Origin: Astropecten irregularis
Lineage: Eukaryota > Echinodermata > Asteroidea > Paxillosida > Astropectinidae
NCBI GenBank assembly: GCA_963971285.1
Contig: OZ020260.1
Span: 11,070,798 to 11,134,797 of the forward strand
Direction: 5' to 3'
DNA: 64,000 bases
Shown here: positions 33,760 to 45,500 of the stretch, piece after piece
Layout: the number at the start of each line of letters is the position of its first letter
Numbering within the stretch: the first letter of the stretch is position 1
Program-made: the position numbers and the translations under genes
Notes under the pieces: generated by a model
Seen by the model: the letters and a program-made list of their open reading frames with translations, nothing else
Databases searched by the model: none
Told to the model about the DNA's origin: nothing

Positions 33760-33999
33760 GGGATAACTAAAACAACTCAAGTGAGGGTGTCCTTTATGTT
33801 TGTTCCAAAAATCGTTCGGACGAACGATCTTTGGAAAAGACACCAAATCTTGATTTCCTTGAAAAAAAAACCCAGCATCTGATGAACTAAGATTTCCCAT
33901 GGTGACTGTTTGCACTGTTTACGAACTGTTGAGTCCATTTTCTGTCTCAAACTTAATACTTTTTTTGGAGGCCTTACAAATCCTATATGCTCCCTTTAA
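33760..33999 (-). mobile_element. TTAA MITE type N, partial
   Basis: The interior AAACCCAGCATCTGATGAAC, the TTTCCCATGGTGACTGT motif and the right end TCCTATATGCTCCCTTTAA match the complete N copy at 54534-54906 (partly in inverse order). Confidence 0.65.
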
Positions 34000-34334
34000 A
34001 ACAAGCAGCGTTCATGTTTATTGTATAAACCGTATACAATGATTGTTGGCTGTGGCTGCATACTGGCTATTATCAAGCAGCAATAGCTTAACTATAAGGC
34101 CTGGGTAATATTATTTAGCTTAATGGAAATGGCCTCGCGAATCCCCTACAGGACAGCCGATGACGGTTAATTAGCGTCCAATTACTTCTTAAAGGAATTC
34201 CCCCAACGGCGTGCCAGCTGAACGCATGCGCAGATTCAATGTCATAGACCTTTACTTCAAACGCCATGACTTAGCATAAAGCAGAGTGTACACTGTCAAC
34301 AATTCCAGTAACAATCTCGGTAACATGTTGCCCT

Positions 34335-34630
34335 GGGCCCAATTTCATGGAATCCGTTACCGTTAGCAAACATTCTTCGCTTACGGTAGCAGAATATTTT
34401 TGGTTACGGTTAGCGTTTTTCACGGAACAGTTTCCTTTTTGGTAACGGTAAGCAAGGAATTTGTGCAGAATGCATATACGACAGCGCGTTAGCAGAAAAT
34501 GATCACGGTTAGCCAAGACATTCTTCGCTAACCAAGAGTCTTGCTTACGGATTCCATGAAATAGATTTCACGCGTAGCAGTGCACGTAAGCACAAACATA
34601 GGCCGTAACGGATTCCATGAAATTGGGCCC
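34335..34630. mobile_element. MITE family H nested in G
   Basis: Ends GGGCCCAATTTCATGGAATC / GATTCCATGAAATTGGGCCC, with several internal GGTTAACGGTAGC-like inversions (GTTACCGTTAGC, GCTTACGGTAGC). Confidence 0.87.
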
Positions 34631-34649
34631 TGGTTGGGCAACACACCAG

Positions 34650-34890
34650 GGGGCAATTTCATAGAGCTGCTTAGCACAAAAAAATTGCTTAGCACAAAAA
34701 TGGCTTACCAAATAAAACAAAAAACCATTGAAAATTCGATTTGATACTCATGGTCAGCGAACAACAGCCACATAACAATTGCAAGTGATACACACACATT
34801 GAAATGTTGTTGTTGATCCTATTTTTATTCAGACAGAAATGTCATGCTTAGCGAATATTTGTGCTAAGCAGCTCTATGAAAGTGGCCCCT
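34650..34890. mobile_element. MITE family E nested in G
   Basis: GGGGGCAATTTCATAGAGCT ... AGCTCTATGAAAGTGGCCCC. Confidence 0.87.
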
Positions 34891-35076
34891 GGGCAACGCG
34901 ACTTTGGGCCCTGTGTACACTAGCAACATTTGGCCAACATGTTACCGAGATGTTGCTGCGACATGTTAACCAACTCGTGTTGCTCTGTGTACACTGACAA
35001 TATTTTCAGCAACAACGTACCTGGGCAGCATGTTACCGAGATTGTTACCGAAAATGTTGACAGTGTACACTCTGCT

Positions 35077-36443
35077 TAAGGCAGCCATCATAACGACTTA
35101 AGATTTATCGGATCATGCGAAAGCACGGGCAAATTTATCCTTTGTAGTTTCAAACTTAAGAAGAGCACAGTGTTCCCCACATGCACAGTAGTACGGTAGG
35201 GCACAAAATTAATTTTAGGCGAACAAAAAACATTACTAGTTCTTTAATTGTCTGTATTTGCACGGTTTTGTTTGATCCAGCACAATTCGAAACTGCATGC
35301 CACAATAAGCAAACAGTTGATTTTTAGACAATGTTAGTCTGAACAAAACAGAATAGGTCCTTTGCCAATTTAATACCAATGCTTGTTGCCCTTGTGTGTA
35401 AATATTCCCATTAGCCAATTCTTCTCCCCAGTTTATTGGACGTGAATAAAAATAATGCATTTCACGTTTTTGAATCAAAATGTCAGTTTTTGTGTATTCT
35501 ATTCATTTTGTGTGGGTCTTGTGTTGTGGCGCAAGCACCAAACACCCTGCTGTGCTATGTTTGAACTCATAAAATGCATGTCGAACATCGGTATGGATGC
35601 TGGACTACACGGTTGAGACACGACGTACGTAACTCGCAATACTCCCTATAAGCCCACATAGTTCACTCACTTCACTACAACCTCAAGTATCCATCTTGGA
35701 GGGCCGAATACAAAGGTAATACAAAGACGTGCTCACCATTGTTAGTTCAATCCGTCTGACAACAAAAGTTTTAACATTGTATTTGGCATGGTAAGATGGC
35801 CATCAGTGGCTTCAGTCGATACAAAAGCGTTGCAAGTCCACATTTTTTGTTATAATTATGACATGCATGGGTTGTGAACCGGTAAGTGTTGTGACCAATG
35901 CATAGCCTACATTACATGAGACAATCTGGAGCATTAACCGCATTTCGTGTCGTTGCCGTCTTGCTTCATTAATGTTCCCATGAATATCCTGAAGATGCTC
36001 AAAGTGCGCACGAGAGAAGGACATCCATAAACCATCACACGCCATTAGCTGGGACCACACAGCGGGACTTTTCAAGATAGTCCCCCGGCCGTGGTGTCAA
36101 ATCATTTTGCTGATTTGAGCCCAATTTAGATAAATTTGATCATAATTTTGCTAAAGGACGCACACGGATAAACTGTCACACGAAATCCAGTTTTATGAAT
36201 TGTCACCGACCAACTAGAAACGATATTTTTAGATTTATCTTTTTTTCCACAGGTGGCTACACTTTCAGAAGCAAAATAAAACAATTATAACTTTGTGCCC
36301 ATTCATTACTCTTTAGTCACAATTTCTCGTTCTAAATCTCGTGTTTTCACAGAGTATTTTACGAGATTATCAAACGATGACGTCACTCTTATAGCTAGAA
36401 GTTGATACAAAAAAATGGCTGATTCACTTTCAAGTGTTCATCT
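35077..36443. other. Unassigned spacer
   Basis: About 1.4 kb of unique DNA. Minus-strand open frames at 35236-35478 and 35812-36075 lack recognisable domains. Confidence 0.3.
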
Positions 36444-36684
36444 GGGGCCAATTTCATAAAACTGTTAAGCACAACAATTGGCTAGGCATGACATTTCTGT
36501 CTTAATAAAAACAGGATTAACAACCAAATTTCCACGTGTTGTGTATCACTTGTGATTGTTCCTTGGCTGTTGTTCGCTGACCATGAATATCAAATGGAAT
36601 TTTCAATGGTGGTTTGTTTTATTGGGCGAGACATTTTTGTGCTAAGCAAATTTTTGTGCTTAACAATTTTATGACATTGGCCCC
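36444..36684. mobile_element. MITE family E
   Basis: GGGGCCAATTTCATAAAACT ... TTTTATGACATTGGCCCC. Confidence 0.85.
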
Positions 36685-36884
36685 TGCTCTCATCCTATAA
36701 TTAATTCTACTTAAAAAAGGAATCTCGCTTTGTTTTACATTCACCTTTTCTGAATGTTTGCTTTTTAGCCCTGCTCGTAAGTATACCTTTCCCTCATGAC
36801 TTATACATGGCTTGCAATTAAAAGGGGTGGAGCCAAGTTAGTGAGAATTAGGTGGGCGGCTCGAATCCGTAGCCTTCAGTTGTC

Positions 36885-37280
36885 GTCACTAGGCATAATA
36901 TGCTAAGCACGGAAAAATTGGCTTAGCATAAACGGGTTACCAACCAAAATTTCGTGTATAAATATACACTACTCACGAATGGTTCCCGGTGCAGATTTTC
37001 TGCTTAGCATAAACAAATTGTTCGTCATAAATGCACAGCAAGAATCTATTTTCTGGTTAGCAAAATCTGTTCTCTGGTTATCAAAATTGGTTTTTCGGTT
37101 AGCAGAATCTTTTCTCTGGCTCAGGTTAACAGAATCATTCTGTTTTATGGTTAGCAGAATCTGTTCTCCGTTTCAGGTTAGCAGAATCTGTTCTCTGGTT
37201 AGCACTAGCAGCATAAGCAGAATCCGTTTTCTGCTTAACAGTTCCAGCACCTCGGGCAATTATTACACATTAGGCATAAT
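36885..37280 (+). repeat. E/H-derived degenerate tandem region with TTAGCAGAATC motifs
   Basis: Imperfect repetitions of GGTTAGCAGAATCTGTTCTC at about 37065-37220, between GCTTAGCATAAAC pieces. A 156-codon open frame here is a by-product of the repeat. Confidence 0.6.
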
Positions 37281-37578
37281 GGAGATAAACGCACCAGTAT
37301 GTGTCCTATATGGACTCAAAGTACAAGACACACTGCCAAATCATGTCCAATTACCGATACGCTGCGCATCAACAAATTGGTTTCCTGTAAAGGAAATTCC
37401 AATGTTGATCAGTTATGCTAACAGGAAACGAGGTGTTAATAGCTTGTAAATGTCAAACTGTGTAGTGTGTAACAATTCAGGCACTCGATCGTCACTTATG
37501 CCAGGTTCCCGGCCACCGTTTCATGATTCGCGGCAAGATTGAAATGGCGGTCTTAATCGTGGAGTTATCGAGATGATC

Positions 37579-37838
37579 CTGGGTCAATTTCGTAGAGCTG
37601 CTTAGCACAAAAAATTGCTTAGCACAAAAAATTGCTTAGCACAAAAATATCTCGCCCAAATTAAACAAACCACCATTGAAAATTTCATTTGATGTTGATG
37701 GTCAGCGAACAACAGCCAAAGAACAATCACAAGAGATACACAACACGTGGAAATTTGGTTGTTAACCCTGTTTTTATTAAGACAGAAATGTCATGCTTAG
37801 CAAATGTTTCTGCTTAACAGTTTTATGAAATTGGCCCA
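37579..37838. mobile_element. MITE family E with end-proximal duplication
   Basis: GGGTCAATTTCGTAGAGCTG ... TTTTATGAAATTGGCCC. The motif AAAAAATTGCTTAGCACAA is duplicated at about 37606-37645. Confidence 0.85.
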
Positions 37839-37953
37839 GTAGCGTGTAACGATTTAGGCACTGCCGTTACTGTTATGCCACCCATTTTCATGATTTACGG
37901 GCAAGATTGAAATCGTAGTCTTAATCGTGGAGTAATCGTGGTGATACTAATCT

Positions 37954-38568
37954 TGGGCCAATTTCATAGAGCTGCTTAAGCACAAAAATTTGCTTAAGCG
38001 CCAAAACCCTAGGTGACAGTATGCCAGCCAGAACTCCTTGTGAATGTTATGCTCTGCACAAAAATGACCGAATACAAGTCAAAAGCAGTAAACATCACAT
38101 GAAACTTGGATTTGTAACCCTATTTGATCGAGGAAGAACTTTCATGCTTAAAGGTAGTATCATACTTTGGTTTTTATCAAAGAAATACAGATTCATGGGC
38201 AACAATATCAAGACAGATACAGTAATAGTCATCTGTGAACATTTCTGTTCCATACGGTGCCCACTTTTTGAGAAAACAGTGAAAAACAGCCACAGTATTT
38301 CTTAAGTCTTTTCTCTTTTATTTTTGATCTTTTAAAAGATCAAAAAGATTTTCGGTTGTTGTTTTACTAATTTCTGGATAAATTGCATGCCAATGCACAC
38401 CATTGCATGCGGAAATATTTGAACAGTATGTTTCTACCACCACCATCTTCATACCCTGTAAGTTTTACTCAAATCTGTGAACATTTTGTGTTTTGGCTTC
38501 TAAAAGTATGATACTATTAAACTTTAAGCAAATATTTGTGCTTAAGCAGCTCTATGAAATATGCCCCT
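37954..38568. mobile_element. MITE family E split by a nested type A MITE
   Basis: GGGCCAATTTCATAGAGCTG starts it; after TTCATGC comes the A element, then E resumes GCAAATATTTGTGCTTAAGC and ends ATATGCCCC. Confidence 0.9.
38148..38527 (+). mobile_element. TTAA MITE type A nested in family E
   Basis: TTAAAGGTAGTATCATACTT ... AAAGTATGATACTATTAAAC-TTTAA. Removing it with one TTAA rebuilds the uninterrupted E sequence TTCATGCTTAAGCAAAT. Confidence 0.92.
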
Positions 38569-38699
38569 TAACAGATCTTGAGGTCAGTCACGTGGCAATC
38601 ATGTCGAGGCTTACAAAATGTTTGGACGGTTCAAACATTTTCTGCGATCAACTAATCGTGATCATCGCACAAGATTGTATTGAATCGTAACAAAACGCA

Positions 38700-39170
38700 C
38701 AATATCTCTATTGTTAATAGAGATATCTCTATTGTTAATAGAGATATCTCTATTGTTAATAGGGATATCTCTATTGTTAATAGGGATATCTCTATTGTTA
38801 ATAGGGATATCTCTATTGTTAATAGGGATATCTCTATTGTTAATAGGGATATCTCTATTGTTAATAGGGATATCTCTATTGTTAATAGGGATATCTCTAT
38901 TGTTAATAGGGATATCTCTATTGTTAATAGGGATATCTCTATTGTTAATAGGGATATCTCTGTTGTTAATAGGGATATCTCTGTTGTTAATAGGGATATC
39001 TCTATTGTTAATAGGGATATCTCTATTGTTAATAGGGATATCTCTGTTGTTAATAGGGATATCTCTATTGTTAATAGGGATATCTCTATTGTTAATAGGG
39101 ATATCTCTATTGTTAATAGGGATATCTCTATTGTTATAGAGATATCTCTATCGTTAATAGGGATATCTCT
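38700..39170. repeat. 21-bp satellite of overlapping palindromes (GATATC each unit)
   Basis: About 22 copies of AGGGATATCTCTATTGTTAAT-type units, each carrying GATATC and the inverted pair CTATT/AATAG. Early units read AGAGATATCTCT (perfect 12-base palindrome). Long frames of 142-185 codons are artefacts of the 21-base period. Confidence 0.95.
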
Positions 39171-39640
39171 ATTGTTAATTATGGATAGCTCTATTAATAA
39201 TAGAGATGTCTCTGTTTCGGGATTAAATGTTAACTAGGCACGTCTAGTAAAAGAGATATCTCTATTGTTAATAGAGATATCTCTATTGTTAATAGAGATA
39301 TCTCTATTGTTAATAGGGATATCTCTATTAATAATAGAGATATCTCTGTTTCGGGATTAAATGTTAACTAGGCACGTCTAGTAAAAGAGATATCTCTATT
39401 GTATAATAGAGATATCTCTATTGTTAATAGGGATATCTCTATTAATAATAGAGATATCTTTATTTCGGGATTAAATGTTAACTAGGCATGTCTAGTAATA
39501 GAGATATCTCTATTGTTAATAGGGATATCTGTTTCGGGATTAAATGTTAACTAAGGCACGTCTAGTAATAGAGATATCTCTATTATTAATACAGATATTA
39601 CAATAGAGATATCTTTATTCCGGGATTACATATTATCTTT
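39171..39640. repeat. Dispersed higher-order form of the same satellite
   Basis: Palindrome units alternate with a conserved spacer CGGGATTAAATGTTAACTAG plus CACGTCTAGTAA, which occurs at about 39218, 39353, 39467 and 39535, with a degenerate copy at 39617. Confidence 0.9.
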
Positions 39641-40150
39641 GCACGCCATACTCTGTGGGGTACCTCGTAACCAAACATGAAATTTCAGAGAAAATCCACA
39701 ATCAGCTACGAATGGCCAATCTGATCGTGGTATTCATAATGGATCGCACGACAGTGGGAACCTATAGCATTAGTAATTAGGAATGCTACAACTAATGGAG
39801 AATTATATTAATTATTCGAGCATATTGACAGAGACGGAGGTTAACGCTGTTCTAATTTCTGTTCGGGGAAAAGGTTAAGTGATATCGGTTTAGTGGTGCC
39901 GTGAAAAGTGCGTGGGATAGCGAATCAACGTGCACCGTTGCATTTTAACTAACAAAATCCAGTCACGCGTTTCAATATAGCTGAAGGCATATCCATACAT
40001 TAAAGATAGCGAGACCCGTGGCCTTGGGTGACCCACGCACTCACGATGTTTAGGTGTGAGGGATGACACAATTCATATATGTTTGCTTGTATCTTGTACC
40101 TTGTACCATTTACTTCCGAAAGGTCCACCAGGGACTATACTGGAAGTTGA
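39641..40150. other. Unassigned spacer
   Basis: No gene recognised. Confidence 0.2.
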
Positions 40151-40164
40151 GAAAATTAGAAGAA

Positions 40165-40335
40165 GATACAGTTTTAGAGGTGGGAGGAAAACCCCAGAGT
40201 AATATTCTGGGTAAAACCCACAGAATCAGGTAGGGACTGAAAACCCAATCCACTTGTGAACCGAGCCGGACTTGAACCCAGGTCACCAGAGGTGAAAGGC
40301 GAAGAACGAACCGCTACGCCAACCTGACTCCCCTG
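40165..40335 (-). mobile_element. Second tRNA-headed SINE type, copy 2
   Basis: The minus strand has GGGTTCAAGTCCGGC (B-box) and a head beginning near GGAGTCAGGTTGGCGTAGC; the body GGGTTTTACCCAGAATA matches 52385-52556. Confidence 0.72.
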
Positions 40336-40545
40336 CCGGGTTGTGTATTTCTTAAAAATGGGGGTATTAGGGAGACATGTAGCGTCTGAAAGTGAACATC
40401 GGGAATTAACTTGGATGTCTCCCTAAGGTACCACCTACCTTTTAAAAACATATTTTTAACGTCCATATTTGAATACAAGAAAGAGAATGCTCTCAATATG
40501 AACATAAGTCAATTTCAAGTTCATTGGTTTGAAGGATGTTAAGAA

Positions 40546-40741
40546 ATCAGTTTTGATCTTACCCGGAGATCAAAACTGTTTCGGTCGTTGTTTTACCAAT
40601 GTCTGGATAAATTCACCATTTAAGGCAGAAATATTTTAACAGTACGTTTCTACCACCGCCATCTTCATATCCTGAAAGTTATACGTAAATCTGTAAACAT
40701 TTCTGTTTGAGTATGTTACCAATCCTGCACTGTACCTTTAA
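40546..40741 (+). mobile_element. TTAA MITE type B, right half only
   Basis: Starts GTTTTGATCTTACCCGGAGA and ends CCTGCACTGTACCTTTAA. Confidence 0.78.
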
Positions 40742-41448
40742 AATGTGGACCGTTGTTGTTTTGCTATTTTGCAAGCAGGAAGTTTTAGTCGGGATTCTGA
40801 GTCAATTATAGGTGGAAAAGTCCCGCAATTGATTCACAAACACTGCATTTTCGGAGTTAATCCCCTGCTAGAGTCATTCCACGTCATTGCTCTTCAAGAT
40901 TCGAGGAACACCGACCAATTTTCTTCTCTCGACCTTGGATGACAGGTCAGTCCTTATAAACATGATTATAGCATTAGAATCAATTCTTGAAAAAGCACTG
41001 AAATTTCCACGCCCTCTGTCTAAGTCTCCGTGTCTAAACACGATCGCTGCTCAAGTCGAGGAGGATTACGGCACAGCCCTATTGGCAAGATACGGTCAGA
41101 TAGCGTGAGCAATTTACTCCAGGAGATTTGGAAATAAATCTGTTCGGGTGTCTGGAAAACTCGAAGTGTTGTGTTATTTTTTTTTTCTATCGCGATGAAA
41201 TTGAAGCGTTTGTTTCGCGCCATTTTTTTGATCCCCTTATTTCAGCGCTCCAGGATGCGTTTTGTTGATTTAATAGAGCGGTGGGTAAAGTCACCTGACC
41301 CGTGGTGAACTGAGAGCGAGGTTGCCGCAGTGAGCTGGGGTGAGGTCTGAAGACCTTTCTATCAGGACGGCAAGAGGTGCACAGAAGTAGAGAAATAGCT
41401 GTTTGACTTGATGCCACAAGTACATCACGATTAATGTGTCGGTCAATA
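40742..41448. other. Unassigned spacer
   Basis: No gene recognised. Confidence 0.2.
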
Positions 41449-41449
41449 T

Positions 41450-41653
41450 TATACAGGATGTCCCAGAAAAAAACGCAACAATGTGTCGGGAACCATATTA
41501 TGTTAAAATTAAACTGTTTATCACTTAAAGATTCAGTTACATGATATACAGCCATGTCTTGGCTATCACCATGTAGAATTTAAGCAAAATCGGGAAGAAA
41601 TTGGCGAACATAAAATTATGACCAATTGAAAGAGTACTCTTTAAAAACAAATT
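41450..41653. mobile_element. MITE family Q, left half
   Basis: CAGGATGTCCCAGAAAAAAA and GTCTTGGCTATCACC match 22443-22645; it breaks at TTTAAAAACAAATT into a type A half. Confidence 0.8.
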
Positions 41654-41801
41654 ACTCTTTTCTTGATAAATACAGAATTTCAGGCAGAAAAAAAATAACG
41701 GTATGTTTCTACTATCACCATCTTTATACCCTGTTAGTTATAGGTAAATGTGTGCAGATTTCTGTTTCAGTATGCTACCAAAGTATAATAGTACCTTTAA
41801 A
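41654..41801 (+). mobile_element. TTAA MITE type A, right half fused to Q
   Basis: CTTTTCTTGATAAATACAGA, GGTATGTTTCTACTATCACC and an end AAAGTATAATAGTACCTTTAA. Confidence 0.78.
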
Positions 41802-42045
41802 TTAATTAATCAATAAAAAACCTACAACAGACTACTTCGTTTAAAATAATATTAATTCGCAAGGGTTAGTTTTCATGAAACGGAAGAGAGAGGGCGGTGT
41901 TGCATCGCGAAGGACACATCTCTGCATTCTGGAAACGTCCAGCATTTTGTGTCATGGAATGCACGTATGTCCATTCAAATCACACAGGTCAAACCAGGCA
42001 GAACATATAGCCTTATACGGAAGATCTGTTGATTAATGGCCGAAG

Positions 42046-42409
42046 TTAAAGGTAGTATCATACTTTGGTTTTTATCAAAGAAATACAGATTCATGGGCAA
42101 AAATATCAAGGAAGATACAGTAACAGTCATATGTGAAAATTTCAGTCCCATACGGTGCCCACTTTTTGAGAAAACAGTGAAAAACAGCCACAGTATTTCT
42201 TAAGTCTTTTCTCTTTTATTTTTGATCTTTAAAAAGATTTTCGGTCGTTGTTTGACTAATTTCTGGATAAATACAGCATTTCAGGCGGAACATTTTTAAC
42301 AGTATATGTTTCTACCACCACCATCTTCGTACCCTGTAAGTTATATGTAAATTTTTGAACATTTCTGTTTTGGTTTCTTACCAAAGTATGATACTACATG
42401 TACCTTTAA
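42046..42409 (+). mobile_element. TTAA MITE type A
   Basis: TTAAAGGTAGTATCATACTT ... AAAGTATGATACTACATGTACC-TTTAA (four bases, ATGT, inserted near the right end). Confidence 0.88.
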
Positions 42410-44677
42410 GTGTAATTATTAGGATATGAAACGAGTATAGGCATACGTTTGCACCTATGCTTTGGCATAGGTGCCCCTACTCTATCTGTACTCGGTAAAG
42501 AGATCAACAGTTCTATTTCAGCGCATGAAACAGGTTACACGCACGTACATTGAAGCCATCATCTTGAAGTGGCCGAGCTTTACCCCTATGCTTGGCGATA
42601 TGCACCTCGTGTGATAATTACTTCAGCGGCTCGCTCAACAAGAATCAGTGGGAGGCGACGCGTCGATGCCCCCGTTTCATTTGCGTCTTCCAGCACGGTT
42701 CGCTGGACCGTGATCTTCTCACGACGACACTGGAATCATGGCACTAGATAGCCATAGAGCGAACTCAAATCAATAAATGTAAATACAAATTGCATGAAGA
42801 CACTCTGTTTTACCTCCTGTTAACACTCATACAGAAAAATGATAATGCTCATCAATGCGTACAGAAAATGATCTAAGGAGGCCAATTGGTGCCATCGAGA
42901 ATAAGAGTGGGTGGATTTCTTTGAAGTAAGGGACTGGATCATTTCCTGAAAGATAATCAGATATTTATCGTTGACGTTGGTTGTTAGTGACAAGACTAGA
43001 TAAGAAATACATGTACTTTGCTTGCTATCAATCGCGATTGTACAGTACGGTAGCTGGTACTTTACACTGCAAGTGTATTTCGGTTTGTATGCTAATTAGA
43101 ATTTCCATATTCATGGCCAAAACTGTGATGTCATCTGGGTAACTGAGAGCAGTAACGCTATTGATTTGTGCACAGAAAGGTGGGGTTGTTTTACACGTTT
43201 TCTGACAGACCCTTTCCTTCTCAACTGGTGGTGTAATTGTTTTGCCAAACAATTTCTGTGGGACAAGTTTGCCTCTTAATTTTTTCATTATACTTTTGCT
43301 GTTGGTTCCCCACATGAGCATGCATGAAAATCCCCCATTTTGCAAAGTCATTCAAATGAAAACCAAATGCTAGTATGAAACCAAAATAAGACTTGCCATT
43401 CAGTATCTGTCAGTATATTCTCTGTATGAAGGCAATAAAATAACCTGACTGAAAAAAGCACTGCATGAAACCCTTAACAACCCATTTTGTTTCCTTTTTC
43501 TTAATTGAATGGCTACTTCAGGATAATACCAAGTTACAAGGAAGGAAGGAAGGATGGCCAGGAAGAGATTAAAGAGGGCGCCCCAGGTTTTCTGGACGGA
43601 AGCCAGACCACCTGCCGAAACCAGACTACAAAAGCTTCAACAATTTACCAACATCACAGCATGAGTACACAATCAATCTTGTCCATCCAAATTATTTATT
43701 TGCCTTTTTCAAACTTGATTTTTTTCTCGACGTCTGATTCTCATCAATCTTCTGAAAAAATGGCTGAAGAAAACACCGATTTAATTTCATTACAGTCTCG
43801 TTTTCAGCAGTCCAGGAAAAATTAAACGACTGTGTGTCAATTGAAGCTACGTGTATTATTTTATTGGATGGAGACAAGTCACGTACGACATGAAGGTCGT
43901 AGATACAATACAAATTGTAGTTACGTTGGCGCGTTCATTATCATAAATGCTGATGTCATAATGGTGATCATGATGAAACGACTGCACTAAATGAACCAAG
44001 ATAGGATCAAAGCTGTTTTGGAAATCCAAACTACAATGAATTATGATGCCCTTAGGTAATATAAATCGCTGTGTACAGTGGCAATGCTGCCACATCGCCT
44101 TATCCCACTCATGTACGCACCCATGGTTTTCATTCGTCACTGTCTCGATGGCAATGGTACAAATTTTGATCCCAGTCCTTCGTTTACGTTGATCAAATCC
44201 ACAATATCCCGGATTAGTGCTGGCGTGTGTCCTTCGAGAATACAAGTTACAGGCAGCATTGATCAATACCAAGAATCGTCTATAGTTTAGTCCGAACACT
44301 GAATTCCCACATGAAATCAGCAGTTCTGCTAATACGACGTAAACAGGTCTTTTATGGTTGCTCAATCACACGGTAAGTTGTCCTGTTACGGTGGCGATCA
44401 CGGGCAGGGTAGTTGGTCCGAGTTGGCGAAAGAAAAAACCGGCCGCACTTTTAGTGGGATTTCCCGAAGGAGATGTGGACGAATTACGGCCCATTTTGAT
44501 CAGAACTATTGAGCAGCTTTCAGCGCGTGATAACAGCAGCATTTGAGAGACATTTTGCAAAACCTGTGATCATTCAAAACAGACGAGTGTGTAATTATGA
44601 AGTGCCATAGTGCACTGCGTGTTGCACAGCAAACCTTACTTTAAATTACCCCGAATGGTCATTTTAAGAACCTTTGT
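42410..44677. other. Unassigned, largely unique DNA
   Basis: About 2.3 kb without recognised repeats. GC-richer patch at 42555-42750. A 169-codon minus-strand frame (44365-43856) has no recognisable domain or signal. A short purine run (GGAAGGAAGG) lies near 43540. Confidence 0.3.
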
Positions 44678-45036
44678 TTAAAGGTATAATACATGATTGG
44701 TATTAGGTCACAGAACAGCACTCACACTTTGTCTGATCCAATATGTGCATGACATAATAAACCTGTACACATTTGAGCTCAATCGGACATCTGAGTCACG
44801 AGAAAATAGCGAAAACCCGACTCCATTTTTCTTATAAAACGTAAAGAATGGTTTTGATCTTAACCCGAGATCAAAACTGTTTCGGTCTTTGTTTGACTTA
44901 TTTCTGGATAGATACACCATTTCAGGCGGAAATATTGCGGTATGTTTCTTCTAGCACCATCTTCATACCCTGAAAGTTATAAATCTGTGAACATTTCTGT
45001 TTGGGTACCGGTACATTACCAATCTTGACTATTTAA
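44678..45036 (+). mobile_element. TTAA MITE type B
   Basis: TTAAAGGTATAATACATGAT ... TACATTACCAATCTTGAC-TATTTAA. Confidence 0.83.
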
Positions 45037-45277
45037 AGTGACATCACAATGTACCCAGGGCGATACAAGATTTCGCAACAAGGTTGTCACAGCAAGTTTC
45101 GTGGTTTAATGACGTCATTTTACTGAATACACACTGGGGGACTGGCTAGAATCGCTTTACTTTATGCCCATGACGTCATTGGACGTAGGGCGCCCTCTGT
45201 CGGTGTCAAAAGACGGCGGCTTGTTGGTGCTACGTAACGCGCGTTTATAGCTAGCTGTGCTTTTGTAATTATTTCTA

Positions 45278-45500
45278 GGGGCCTTTACGAAATGGGGCTT
45301 GAGGCTAGGCTTGGCATTTGCTTTTCCACTGCCATTTTGTGTCCTAAATAAAATGAAGGGCTTGAGATACATGGCGAAGCTGGAGCCTTTTCCCATCTTC
45401 ATCGTGTGGCCCAATCCCTTCATTTCACTTTGTGGGCTTCAAATGGCGGTAGTGAAATAAGTGCCAAGCCTAGCCTCAAGCCTAGTTTCGTAAAGGCCCC
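45278..45500. mobile_element. MITE family L, full length
   Basis: Arms GGGGCCTTTACGAAATGGGG / CCTAGTTTCGTAAAGGCCCC, with inverted interiors GGCTTGAGGCTAGGCTTGGC / GCCAAGCCTAGCCTCAAGCC and TGCCATTTTG / CAAATGGCGG. Confidence 0.9.

Larger units (their letters stand above)
34280..35076. mobile_element. MITE family G interrupted by two nested MITEs
   Basis: Ends AGCAGAGTGTACACTGTCAA / TTGACAGTGTACACTCTGCT, same as the uninterrupted copy at 57811-58076. The interior is split after ATGTTGCCCT by H (34335-34630) and after AACACACCAG by E (34650-34890). Confidence 0.87.

Noticed and set aside
36979..37449. 156-codon frame with FLLS/VSRICS repeats
   Set aside because: It follows the degenerate TTAGCAGAATC tandem repeat derived from MITE sequence.
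38680..39237. 185- and 142-codon repetitive frames (ISIVNRD, LLLIGIS repeats)
   Set aside because: Products of the GATATC satellite; both frames are open only because units are 21 bases.
43856..44365. 169-codon minus-strand frame
   Set aside because: No signal peptide, domain or repeat pattern; a second minus-strand frame inside it is equally protein-like over 38 codons, so coding status is undecidable here.
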